64,000 bases of DNA from positions 17,259,749 to 17,323,748 of the forward strand of contig NC_047097.1 of NCBI RefSeq assembly GCF_902459505.1, read 5' to 3'. This document shows positions 54,759 to 64,000 of the stretch, piece after piece. The translations under genes were made by a program, and so were the position numbers. The notes under the pieces are model-generated. The model was not told the DNA's origin. It searched no databases and saw only the letters and a list, made by a program, of their open reading frames with translations. This stretch comes from Geotrypetes seraphini. Taxonomy: Eukaryota > Chordata > Amphibia > Gymnophiona > Dermophiidae. The first letter of the stretch is position 1, and every line of letters begins with the position of its first letter.

Positions 54759-54945
54759 GGGAAAGGTAGGAAGAAAACCAAGAGATGCTTGGAATAATCT
54801 TCCAGTAGAGGTGATGGAGACAAAGACTGTGTCTGAATTCAAGAAAGCATGGGGCAGGCATATAGGATCTCTTAGGGAAATGAAGAGATAGTGAATGATG
54901 CAGATAGGCTATTTGGCCTTTATCTGCTGTCATGTTTCTATCGAC
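54759..54945 (+). mobile_element. CR1-type LINE 3' end
   Basis: The frame NNLPVEVMETKTVSEFKKA ends at a stop and is followed by GGCCTTTATCTGCTGTCATG, the usual tail of a CR1/L2 subfamily. Confidence 0.8.
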
Positions 54946-55049
54946 TCCTGGTTCTACATAATCAGTACTTAACTATTAATGGCATCCAGTTTAGTAATAC
55001 AACTTTGGCTACTACATAATTCCAGTCTCTTGTTTTCACTTGCATAATA

Positions 55050-55650
55050 ACTTTATTCTTTTATACTGCCATAACCAAAAGTTCTAGGCAGTTTACACTA
55101 AAAAGAGCTGGACAATCAGCGAAATACAATAATACAGTAAAAAATACAAATATTTGTAAAATAGAATTTCACTAATAAAACTCACTAAGTAATAAACTTA
55201 TCGAACAAAGTGGTCTTAATTAATTTCCGAAAACAGCAATAGGATAGCATAGCTTGCTGAATGCATTTACCTAACCAAAATTGTTGTCTACCAGTTTGAA
55301 ATGCTAGGGTCCTATTTAAGAAGGTCTTATATCTACACCCATTAATTTTTGGATAAGCAAATAAGTAGAAGTTTCTAGTTTCTCTTGATGGTCTATGCAA
55401 CACAAAATGAGGAAAAAGGTAAGATGGAGACAATCCCGATATCAGCTTAAAGCAGATACAGGAAAATTTGAATACTACTCTTGCCTCCAAAGGCAGCCAA
55501 TGAAGTAAACGATAATATGGACTAATATGGCCGTTCTTTTTTCAACCAAAAATCAATCGAACAGCTGTATTCTGAATTATCCTTAATTTCCTTAGAACTG
55601 ACTACACCATAACAACATCTACAGGTACAAGGTCCTCCAAATCCTAGTCT
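55050..55650 (-). mobile_element. L2-type LINE 3' end
   Basis: TTATACTGCCATAACC and GTTCTAGGCAGTTTACAC form the 3' tail. A frame of 101 codons (55,490-55,185) covers the C-terminus (RVVFKFSCICFKLISGLSP, FLNRTLAFQTG). Same family as 44,190 but more diverged. Confidence 0.8.
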
Positions 55651-55730
55651 ATTTAGCTTAGGGTTCTGTAGCCTTAGCTGGGGAGTCACCTGTATATTGC
55701 TGTCTTACCCTGTTTGTGCAGGGAGAAAGT

Positions 55731-56070
55731 AAGGTTAACTGTAATTGGGGGTTCTTCATGAACAGCAGGATGAACCGCCACATAACCTTCCCACCTCCCC
55801 TACAGTTCAAGTTCTATTTCTCATCTGGCTCTGCTGTTGCTGTAGCTATACAAAAAGGACTGATGAGCATGTGCAGCTGAAGTGGTTACCACAAGGGAAG
55901 GGCCCTGGGGGGCCTGTCTTACACCTGCTCAGAAGGGTTTTACATACTTTTCTGAGCTATGGGGGAGCAAGTATGAGCTGGCACTATCAAGCAATGACAT
56001 CACTTATATTTAGCTGGCTTATCCTGCTGTTCACGGCAAACCCTGGTTAAAGGTTAGTAACCTCACTTTC
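55731..56070. mobile_element. DIRS-like terminal remnant
   Basis: GGTTCTTCATGAACAGCAGG and CCTGCTGTTCACGGCAAACC are inverted and resemble the terminal repeats of the DIRS fossils in spacing and motif (AACAGCAGGA). Nothing coding remains. Broken and old. Confidence 0.4.
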
Positions 56071-56149
56071 CTCTGCTAGCACCTCCTGGAGGCCATGCAT
56101 TTACACTACATTCTGGTTGAAGATTGCTAACTTGCTGTCTTCCTTTGTG

Positions 56150-56260
56150 TGCTTAATTATTTCTATAGCGCTACCAGACGTACGCAGCGCTGTACAGAGT
56201 CACAAAGGGTAAGAAAACAGTCCCTGCTCGAAAGAGCTTACAATCTAAATAGGCAAGACA
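56150..56260. repeat. Interspersed repeat left part (AGCGCTGTACAGAG)
   Basis: TTATTTCTATAGCGCTACC, GCAGCGCTGTACAGAGTC and AAGAGCTTACAATCTAAAT are phrases of a repeat common in amphibian and reptile genomes. It runs straight into the first unit of the 171-bp array, so the array probably grew from the interior of this repeat. Confidence 0.6.
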
Positions 56261-57180
56261 GACAAACAGGATGTCATGGATACAGTTAAGGGGAACTGTT
56301 AATCAGTTGGCTGGGTTGGAGGGCAGAGGGGTGTATAGGACAATGAAGCAATTGTGACATCACTAATGAGGTTCTCTCTTATTGGTGGAAGGAGGCATTA
56401 TGACATCACAGTCTCAGATCTTCTTCCCAAAGACAAACAGGATGTCACGGATACAGTTAAGGGGAAGGGTTAATCAGCTGGCTGGGTTGGAGGGCAGAGG
56501 AAAGTACAAGACAATCAAGTCATTGTGATATCACTGATGAGGTTGTCTCTTATTGGTGGAAGGAGGCATTATGACATCACAGTCTCAGATCTTCTTCCCA
56601 AAGACAAACAGGATGTCACGGATACAGTTAAGGGGAAGGGTTAATCAGCTGGCTGGGTTGGAGGGCAGAGGGGAGTACAGGACAATCAAGTCATTGTGAT
56701 ATCACTGATGAGGTTGTCTCTTATTGGTGGAAGGAGGCATTATGACATCACAGTCTCAGATCTTCTTCCCAAAGACAAACAGGATGTCACGGATACAGTT
56801 AAGGGGAAGGGTTAATCAGCTGGCTGGGTTGGAGGGCAGAGGGGAGTACAGGACAATCTAGTCATTGTGATATCACTGATGAGGTTGTCTCTTATTGGTG
56901 GAAGGAGGCATTATGACATCACAGTCTCAGATCTTCTTCCCAAAGACAAACAGGATGTCACGGATACAGTTAAGGGGAAGGGTTAATCAGCTGGCTGGGT
57001 TGGAGGGCAGAGGGGAGTACAGGACAATCAAGTCATTGTGATATCACTGATGAGGTTGTCTCTTATTGGTGGAAGGAGGCATTATGACATCATAGTCTCA
57101 GCTCTGCTTCCCAAAGACAAACAGGATGTCAGGATACAGTTAAGGGAAACAATTAATCAGCTGGCTGGGTTGCAGGGTTA
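56261..57180. repeat. 171-bp tandem array, about 5.4 units
   Basis: GACAAACAGGATGTCA starts at 56,261, 56,432, 56,603, 56,774, 56,945 and 57,116, always 171 bp apart. Middle units are almost identical; the first and the partial last are more diverged. A short satellite-like array. Confidence 0.97.
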
Positions 57181-57266
57181 AGGATTGAAGGCTATATCAA
57201 AAAGGTGGGTTTTCAGTCCATTTTTAAACAAGGGAAGCTGCTTGCTAAGAATCTTTAAACATATTT

Positions 57267-57664
57267 TATATAAATTTAGACAATCGCAAAAGCGGCTACA
57301 TTGAGTTGATCGTTCAAATAATACAGGGGTTTGAACAGTCATAGTTTGAGTGTACAAAATTTTGGTATATATTTTAACAACTTTAACATACTTGTAGCAC
57401 ATAGTTTATTCTTATATCTCAAAAGGTGGAATAAAAATTGTTCTTGCTGTTTTTGATTTTTACTACTATTATTCTAGTATTTAACTATTTAGCAACAAAC
57501 CAACATAAAGATTGCACTTCAAAGCCAAGCTTCATAAATTATGAAGTTAATGAAATTATGTCAACGCCCCATTTCTGAAAGCTATAAAATATTACATGCA
57601 CGGGTTCTGGACTAGAGAGTGAGTTTCTTTTCGTTGAATTCCGAACAAGTGGTTTCCAATGAAG
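57267..57664. repeat. Duplicated block, second copy, left part
   Basis: Matches 51,177-51,578. The copy is split by a 2-kb DNA transposon and resumes at 59,712. The last 8 bases, CAATGAAG, are the target duplication. Confidence 0.85.
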
Positions 57665-57979
57665 GGATCTTTTCCAGATAAGCCCCGCCAAAAAGTTAAC
57701 CCCCACCACCCAAAAAAAATTATAAAAAAGAGGCGCGATCTGTAGAAAGTAAAGTCCCCACGCCCCCATGTCGGAGCCCTTAAAAAAATGGTCGACAGTT
57801 TATCCTATTTTTTTATAATGTTAAGTTTCATATCCTCTTTTTTATAATATTTTTTGAGTGCTCTGACGGGGGGGGGGGGGCGTGGGGGGGAACCCCCCAC
57901 TTTACTTTATACAATTCCGGAACTTGGAGGCGAGGAGGATGGCAGTTTGAGTGCAGAGCTCCTCTCCCTGGACAATCTG

Positions 57980-58915
57980 CCTGCTTTTAAATAGCAGCAG
58001 CAGTGGGAGATCAATTGCTTTTACACCCAGCAGCAACGGGACCAACCCACCAAAAACCCACAGTCCCGATCCTGCAAAAATATGAGCTCCACCCTCCCTG
58101 CAGTCCGCTAGGAAAATCAACTGCTTTTACACCTAAGCAGCAGCAGGACCAGCCACCACTACCAAGAGCCCTTTGCCCCTATCCAGCCAGGCATGTGAGC
58201 TCCTCCCTCTGCAGTCCATTGGAGAGATCAATCTACCTGCTTTTAAATATCAGCAACAGTGGGAAATCAACTGCTTTTACACCTCAGCAGCAGCGGAACT
58301 ATCCGCAACTACCAAGAGCCCACAGACCCGATCCAACCAAGAGTGTGAGCTCCACCTCCCTCTGCAGTCCACTAGGAAGATCAACTGTTTTTTACACCTA
58401 AGCAGCAACAGGACCAGCCACCATTACCGAGAGCCCTTTGCCCTGAACCAGCCAGACAAGTAAGCTCTTCCCCCAGCATTCCGTTGGAAAAATCAATATG
58501 CTTGCTTTTAAATATCATCAGAAGGAGGAGATCAACTGCGTTTACACCTAAACAGTACCAAGACCAGCCGCCACTATCGAGAGCTCCTCCCCTTATATCC
58601 CGTTTAAGAGATCAATCTACCTGCTTTAAATATCAGCAGCAGTAGAAAAACAACTGCTTTTACATACAAGCAGCAGCGAGACCTACCGCAACCACCAAGA
58701 GCCCACAGACCCGATCCTGCCAGGATTGTGAACTCCTCCCCCTGCAGTCCATTGGAGAGATCAATCTGCCTGCTTTTAAATATCAGCAGCAGTGGAGATC
58801 AACTGCTTTTACACCTAAGCAGCAATGAGACCAGCCACAACCACCGAGAGAACACAGACCCGATCCTACCAAGAGTGTGAACTCTTCCCCCCCTGCAATC
58901 CGCTATGAAGATCGA
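57980..58915. repeat. Tandem array with about 265-bp two-part units inside the transposon
   Basis: The phrase CTGCTTTTACACC and close variants recur at about 58,015, 58,121, 58,271, 58,385, 58,536, 58,654 and 58,803, at alternating distances near 115 and 150. The longer half carries an extra CTGCTTTTAAATATCAGC block. So the unit is a dimer of about 265 bp present roughly three and a half times, diverged by maybe 15-20%. Confidence 0.85.
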
Positions 58916-59423
58916 CTGTCGGCTCCGGGCGGCTTTCCCGCAGAGGAGAGAATCCTGCATTCACCGTGGGCCTCATCTGGGGCAGCCTCCTTGGAGCGGC
59001 TGGGGCACGGGCAGTGTGTCTGGGAGGGAATGCATGGATGGGAGAACATTGCAGGGGAGGAGACATAGACATCCTGGGACTGTCGGCCAAGTCTCTTCCC
59101 TGAAGAAGCCCTTTTTCTGGAAACGTCAATCGCTCCTCCTAAACTTACTTGCTCCACTTCATCACTGACGCTGAAACCGTGGATTGAAGACAAAGTTTTA
59201 TTTTATTTTTCTTTCCAGCTTATGATTTATCTTTAATCTTATCTATTGTTTTGCATTTTGTCTTTGTTTTGTTCTATTTCTATCATTTAAATTTCTGCTT
59301 CTATTCCTTTCTCTCCTCTCTTCTACCTCCCAAAGTATTTAGATCAATGCTGTCTTGTTAAAATGTTTATTTTATTTTTATTTTTCCTCTAACTCTACTT
59401 TTCACTTCTCTATTACCCTCCAG

Positions 59424-59577
59424 GTACTTTAGTTAGATTGTGAGCCTTCGGGACAGTAAGGGAATTTTTCAAGTACCTTTCCTATTTCTAATCTTAATGT
59501 ATATTTTCTGTAAACCGCTTAGAACCTAACGGATGTAGCGGTATATAAGAAATAAATTACATTAAATTACATTACAT
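59424..59577 (+). mobile_element. L2/CR1-type LINE 3' tail
   Basis: TTAGATTGTGAGCCTTCGGG, TGTAAACCGCTTAGAACC and a TACATTAAATTACATTACAT tail end an L2/CR1 element, nested in the DNA transposon. Confidence 0.75.
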
Positions 59578-59711
59578 CGCGCTGTGTTGTGGGGCCATTG
59601 TGCTGAGAACTTCACTGGTTAAGGTTGCGTGCGCTGGCAAAAGGTGGCGGGGCTTAACTTTCGGCGCGTCCACTTTTTCCATTACTGGCGGGGCTTATCT
59701 GGAAAAGATCC

Positions 59712-59858
59712 CAATGAAGAATTTTCAGTGAGAGTGGCAACTTGTAGCAATCATGTCTAAAAATCAGACAGATCGTCCGACTTCTGGGACCGGAGAACCC
59801 CGTCATTTCACTGGAATGGACAGAAATAAAAGTGAATAAATAAACCAAAACATTTTTT
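59712..59858. repeat. Duplicated block, second copy, right part
   Basis: Continues the match to the block at 51,177 from CAATGAAGAATTTTCAG to CAAAACATTTTTTGG. Together with the left part it shows the block was duplicated before the transposon entered. Confidence 0.85.
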
Positions 59859-59949
59859 GGGGTGTGGTCTGTGCACTGAAGAAAAGCAAACGCATCTCCC
59901 CCCCCCACCCTTCCAGACACAAAAGAAAAACCTCTTTCTTTCCTGTTGT

Positions 59950-60130
59950 GCAGACACCGCCCTGTAGGTGGCGCGCTGGGAACGCGGGGGGCTCGCGCCA
60001 GTCTCCCGAGTCTGCGCAGAACGGGCTATTTCCGGAGATTCCTCCCATAACCCGGCTGCTCGCCTGCCCTCTAGGGGGAGTGAAGTGGCGGCGCGGCAAA
60101 GGAGACATAACCCGGCCGGTTGATGTCGGT
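59950..60130 (+). promoter_or_regulatory. CpG block with two CTCF-like motifs and a splice donor; probable first exon of a downstream gene
   Basis: This GC-rich, CpG-rich block stands out from its AT-rich surroundings. It contains CCCTGTAGGTGGCGCG on the plus strand (59957-59976) and CTCCCCCTAGAGGGCAGGCG on the minus strand (60061-60080). Both fit the CTCF core CCNSTAGNKGGCRS and face each other about 100 bp apart. It ends GATGTCG|GTAAGC at 60128/60129, a good donor, so it may be a first exon, either non-coding or starting ATG TCG at 60123. No downstream coding exon is seen before the window ends. Confidence 0.45.
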
Positions 60131-60895
60131 AAGCGTCACCCCTTGACCCGAGTTTATGCTGCTAAAGAGGGGTTTAAAATATTGTAAAACACGGCGTTTT
60201 AACTCTCTTCTATGCCGAATGACGATTTCTCCAAATAACTGCTGAAACTTTACTGTTTCTTACAGAAGCTTTCAAACCTTAAGGTGCTTTATTGCATTGT
60301 TGTATTTTTAAAATTAGTATTTGGTCTTTTATTGTTGTCGCCCTTTCTTAAGCCATAAGAGCAAAATCACAGCTAGAAGGCAATATATTTAAAATTATTC
60401 GTTTGTTTACATTTTTATTTATAAATAAACGAGAGTTTCTTTTTTTAACCCCCATTCAGTCTTGTCTAACCTCTTAGTTAGCAGAATTGATTTTATTGAC
60501 CCTTTTCAGACTGGGGTGTTAAAAAAATTTGTCTGTAGTTTTAACGAAGGGAAATCACTTAGATGAGAGGAGATATTGGCAACTTTTTAAAATTGTGACG
60601 TGTAGGTTTGTTTGTTTTTTTATTTATTGGTTCCCCTCCTGTATCATTGCTGGCAAATCTGGTCAATTCACGTTTATTGTCAGCACATGGAATACATTAC
60701 TATAGTGATTTGAATACTTGTTATGTATCAAATGTTATATATCAAAGTATTGATTATGTATATATGTTATATATCAATGTATTGATCAAAGAAATGTTAT
60801 ATATCAAAGTATTGATTCTAGTAGCAAGATCTAAAAAAATAAATAAATGATGAATTAGATCAAAATACAGCAAAGCACAATTAAATAAATTAATT
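60131..60895. other. AT-rich sequence with a short ATATATCAAAGTATTGAT repeat
   Basis: After the CpG block the sequence is AT-rich and unique-looking to 60,700. At about 60,725-60,825 the phrase ATGTTATATATCAA recurs three times. No exon recognised; this may be a first intron. Confidence 0.45.
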
Positions 60896-60963
60896 CAGAG
60901 CTTGCGAGCCATGCTAAAGGAATCCACTCCAGGTTTTCAACTCCGCTCCCTTTAACCTAGGGG

Positions 60964-61136
60964 CAGGGGTGTCAAAGTCGGTCCTCGAGGGCCGCAATCC
61001 AGTCGGGTTTTCAAGATTTCCCCAATGAATATGCATGAGATCTATGTGCATGCACTGCTTTCAATGCATATTCATTGGGGAAATTCTGAAAACCCGACTG
61101 GATTGCGGCCCTCGAGGACCGACTTCGACACCTGTG
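60964..61136. mobile_element. Palindromic hAT MITE
   Basis: Starts CAGGGGTGTCAAAGTCG, ends CGACTTCGACACCTGTG; flanked by ACCTAGGG (60,955-60,962 and 61,137-61,144). Same family as 47,213 but with a shorter centre. Confidence 0.88.
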
Positions 61137-61514
61137 ACCTAGGGTGTTAATGCCCCCTTTGTTTTTCCCTTCTGCACATGAGCCGGAACGTGTCTTTCTA
61201 ATCTGCTCTGTATATTTCTGGTAATTGTTTTGAAGTTTTTGTGGTTATTGGTGCACCAGAGCTCCCAAGTTCGGGGGAGAACTCTTCCTGCGTGGAGAGG
61301 ATGCGGACTAGGATCTGCAGCCAGCAGGTTAATCCCTTGGGACCTGTTTGTCCAGCAGAGATCTTTGTGGAGCTTGCAGTCTCTACCCCTAGTAGCTTAT
61401 CTTGCTTACTGAATCACAGGTGCTTGATTGCAGGCTGTTAGGCATCCACAGGAAACTCAACAGAGCTGTTCAGAGTGCCGGCTGTGATTTCGCCTCCCTC
61501 CCTTCGTATGTGTG

Positions 61515-61645
61515 GTTAAGAAAATAAGAATTGCCACTGCTGGGTCAGACCAGTGGTCCATCGCGCTCAGCAGTCCGCTCCTGCGGCGGCCCCCAGGTCA
61601 AAGACCAGTGCCCTAACTGAGACCAGCCCTACCTGCGTATGCTCC
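61515..61645 (-). mobile_element. CR1-type LINE 3' tail
   Basis: AAGAAAATAAGAATTGCC, then GGGTCAGACCAGTGGTCC and CAAAGACCAGTGCCCTAAC are the reverse of the tail at 16,740-16,864. Confidence 0.85.
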
Positions 61646-62378
61646 GGTTCAGAAAGGGTTGATGATCGGTCTGACTGGCAGCCCAAAGATCTCAGCATTG
61701 GAGGAATGGCTGATCGAGGCAGAGTTTCTTCTCCCATATCCAGCTACTACTTAGAGCTGACTGCAGCACCTTCAAAGCACGTGTCACAGTGAGTAAGGCT
61801 ATTAGAGCCTATGGGCAAAATCGGGTGGAGGGGGGTGTCTGAAAATCCTGTTTTTAAGGGTTTCTGCCACATCCTATACTGTCCTGCACCTCTAAAATGC
61901 TGTTTTCTAGGCTTTGTACTCTTAGGTAAGTCATTTTTGAGCCTTTTTTTTGGTACTAAAACACTGCTGGGGCAACCATCTTGGATTTCCCAAAATTTTT
62001 TTGAAGTTCTCCAGAACCTTCAAATCATCTCATTTTGCTTCAAAACTTCCTTGGGCTCCTTTACCCATAATTCATGCCAGAGTTGCACTGGATGGTCACT
62101 TGGAGAGCGCCCTTGTGCCACATGCTGTGCAGCATATGAAAGGGAGGAGGGACCATCCAGCTTAGCCTCCCTTTTGGTCTGTAGGACTGAGGAATTGTTG
62201 GGGGGCCTATCTGTTGGGAGAAAATCCTTTCCATTGCCCCAGAACAGTGATGTGATAAGTGCAAGAGTGAGAAGCTGCGGAGCCCAAAAGATATAAGGCA
62301 GAGTTACCTAGAAGGGACTCACTGCTACCTAGTAATGCCTTTTCCAGTGCAATAGGAATGGTATTCTGTACCTTAGGG

Positions 62379-62562
62379 CAGTGGTTACCAACCAAGTCCT
62401 GGAGGACCACCAGGCCAATCGGGTTTTTAGGCTAGCCCTAATGAATATGCATGAAGCAGATTACTTTCATTATATGCAAATCTCTCTCATGCATATTCAT
62501 TAGGACTAGCCTGAAAACACGATTGGCCTAATAGACCTCTCGGAGAGGGTTGGGAACCACTG
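62379..62562. mobile_element. Palindromic hAT MITE (CAGTGGTTACCAACC family)
   Basis: Starts CAGTGGTTACCAACCAAG, ends GGTTGGGAACCACTG; flanked by CCTTAGGG (62,371-62,378 and 62,563-62,570). The arms contain ATGCAAAT and TGCATATTCATTAG, like the 47,213 family. Confidence 0.92.
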
Positions 62563-63740
62563 CCTTAGGGTACTCTGTCCATTCTCATGAGCATACTGCA
62601 GAAAGATGCCCCCTTCAAGTTTCTCCTTCTGCATTGTAGGACGTTGGGGGCGTCCAACGTTTGATCTAATGGCAATGGCATACAGCAAGAAAGTGCCTCG
62701 GTGTTTCAGTTGAAGATACGAGACTGGAAGTGCAGGGCTGGATGCCCTGGTGCAAACATAGCCAAAGTCCGGACAGCTATATGTGTTTCCTCCAGGGCTC
62801 CTGTTAGACCAGGTGATATGTTGCATAGCATCTCACCCAGGGAGGGTGATCCATGTGGCCTCAGATTGACTCAGGCATCCTCGGTATGTGGATCTAGTAC
62901 ACCTATAAATGGACGAGTGTCTCCAGCTCTAGGAGTATCTGGACTTGCTCACACAGGGGCTGGTTGCTCTAGAAGATCTGGGTCGCTTTGGTCTTACGGC
63001 ATGGCTTTTGAGTGTGTGGTGCTAACCAAGAAAGGATATTCAGAAGTGGTCATAACCACCCTATTGAAGGCCAAGAAACCATCCACCGTTTTGGCATATG
63101 CCAAAGCATGGGATACTTTTCAGCACTGGTGCAATAAGGAGATTGGAGTCCAACTGGCCTTCCTTGAAGAGGGTCTGGACAGGATTAGCATTGGTGTCCC
63201 TTAAGGTGCAGGCTTGGCTTGCTTTAGAGGCTAAGAGACGTGAGTCTCCCTGGCTGCTCACCCAGACATTATTAGATTCTTCAAAGGAGCCCTGAGGCTC
63301 AGGCTGCCAATCTGAGATCCCTTCCCGGAATCTCAACATTGCGTTGGTAGCTTCTGTCATTGGAGGAAGCTTCTCTCATGGATCTTACGATCAATGCGGT
63401 GTTCCTAGTTGTGATTACTTTGGCTAGAAGAGTCTCAGAATTGCAAGCTTTGTTGTGCAGGGAACCATTTTTGAGGATCACAGAAATAGGAGTGACTTTG
63501 TGTACAGTACCTTCCTTTTTGCCAAAGATTTTTTTAGCATTTCACATCAACCAGGCTGTCGGGCTACCAGCCTTTCAACCTACTGATTCTAAGAAGAAAG
63601 ACGAGGCTTTAAAGCTGCTGGATGTTTGCAGAGTTCTCTGGTATTACTTGGAAGTGACTGAGTTTCATCTATTGGAACATCTCTTTATCCTAACCAAAGA
63701 GTCAACCCAAAGCAGACCAGCCTCCAAGGAACACTAACTG

Positions 63741-64000
63741 GAATTGTTTTCTGTCGAAGAATTTTCGAACTTGTCTTAGGTTTCTCATGACTGCGAATTA
63801 TTTTTGTATTGTTTTGTTGATTTGTGGCTGCATGGTAAAGCCTCTGTCTATCAGCATTCCCAGAAGTTTTAGAGTGGGTTGAATGGGGTATGTGATAGTT
63901 TGTTAAGGTTGGGGTTTTTGCTATTTTCAAGGAGGACAAATTTTGTTTTGTCAGGATTTAGTTTCAGTTTGTGCTCTTTCATCCATGTTGCTACTGTTTC
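63741..64000 (-). mobile_element. L2/CR1-type LINE, internal fragment running off the window
   Basis: Minus-strand frame ETVATWMKEHKLKLNPDKTK then FVLLENSKNP is the RT-end region (the LNPDKTK box) of an L2-type LINE. Stops follow. It continues beyond base 64,000. Confidence 0.75.

Larger units (their letters stand above)
57665..59711. mobile_element. DNA transposon, 25-bp inverted ends and 8-bp target duplication
   Basis: Ends begin GGATCTTTTCCAGATAAGCC and extend to 25 perfectly complementary bases, flanked by CAATGAAG on each side (57,657-57,664 and 59,712-59,719). The empty site is preserved in the sister block at 51,577-51,586, which proves the borders. 2,047 bp without a transposase; it contains a tandem array (57,980-58,915) and an L2 3' tail (59,424-59,575). 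The 8-bp duplication fits hAT or Merlin; the GG start argues against typical hAT. Confidence 0.88.
60896..63740 (+). mobile_element. DIRS fossil, terminal remnants and recombinase
   Basis: The left part (GAGCTTGCGAGCCATGC) is a terminal type shared with 43,725. The right part holds plus-strand recombinase: STVLAYAKAWDTFQHWC, then VITLARRVSELQ (catalytic Arg box) and LLDVCRVLWYYLE. RT and gag are almost entirely missing. Broken, many breaks, old. hAT MITEs at 60,964 and 62,379 and a CR1 tail at 61,515 have inserted in it. Confidence 0.7.

Noticed and set aside
56261-57180. Relation of the 171-bp array to primate alpha satellite
   Set aside because: Only the length agrees; the sequence, including the absence of a CENP-B box, does not.
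59095-59130. A second hammerhead candidate (CTGAAGA...GGAAAC)
   Set aside because: Stem I has no closing partner and stem II pairs poorly; only a resemblance to the motif.
57665-59711. Firm assignment of the 2-kb transposon to Merlin
   Set aside because: 8-bp duplication and GG start fit, but no transposase is present and I cannot compare the ends with known families.

Overview
This is vertebrate nuclear DNA: parts of two spliced host genes with canonical GT-AG junctions lie in a dense bed of transposable elements. The mix (many DIRS1-like tyrosine-recombinase retroelements with inverted ends and internal complementary regions, L2/CR1 and L1/Tx1-like LINEs, palindromic hAT MITEs, a Helitron, Tigger-like and Penelope-like pieces) suggests an amphibian, and a caecilian is my best guess. 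That is an inference from repeat composition, not a match I could run.

Host genes. Positions 1-16,215 hold the 3' part of SQOR (sulfide:quinone oxidoreductase, mitochondrial H2S oxidation) on the plus strand: four exons (1-135, 6838-6905, 11380-11558, 15653-15710), then a 3'UTR with AATAAA signals. Positions about 19,737-52,510 hold a complete nicotinamide riboside kinase gene of the NMRK2 type on the minus strand. Its seven coding exons (52510-52485, 51065-50975, 46767-46722, 46588-46402, 41179-41108, 40220-40114, 33435-33344) join in phase into 207 codons, and a probable terminal exon (19958-19737) adds Ile-stop and a 3'UTR with poly(A) signal. The two genes converge, with about 3.5 kb between their 3' ends. 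A GC-rich CpG block at about 59,950-60,130 with two CTCF-like motifs and a splice donor may be the first exon of a further plus-strand gene.

Repeats by region. 0.3-11 kb: foldback DNA elements, hAT elements with 8-bp target duplications, a Penelope-like inverted-arm locus, LINE pieces and DIRS fossils. 11-20 kb: L2/CR1 ends, DIRS gag pieces, and a Helitron with correct termini that appears to carry a captured CpG-rich first exon. 20-32 kb: a deleted DIRS copy bearing three later insertions, then a whole-looking 5.7-kb DIRS element at 26,071-31,786. 33-37 kb: a composite DIRS. 37-40 kb: a composite hAT unit with a large inverted repeat. 40-51 kb: LINEs, a Penelope-like locus with a hammerhead ribozyme-like fold, and another DIRS with hAT insertions. 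53-60 kb: L2/CR1 ends, a 171-bp tandem array, and a duplicated block split by a 2-kb DNA transposon with an internal tandem array. 60-64 kb: DIRS and L2 remnants.

The most interesting points are the position of the NMRK2-like gene beside SQOR (possibly a retained ohnolog distinct from NMRK1 and NMRK2), the complete hammerhead-like fold at 44,070-44,119, the Helitron with a possible captured exon, and several composite transposons whose target duplications give the order of events. Virus-like and LTR-kin elements (here the DIRS elements) are described only as fossils.
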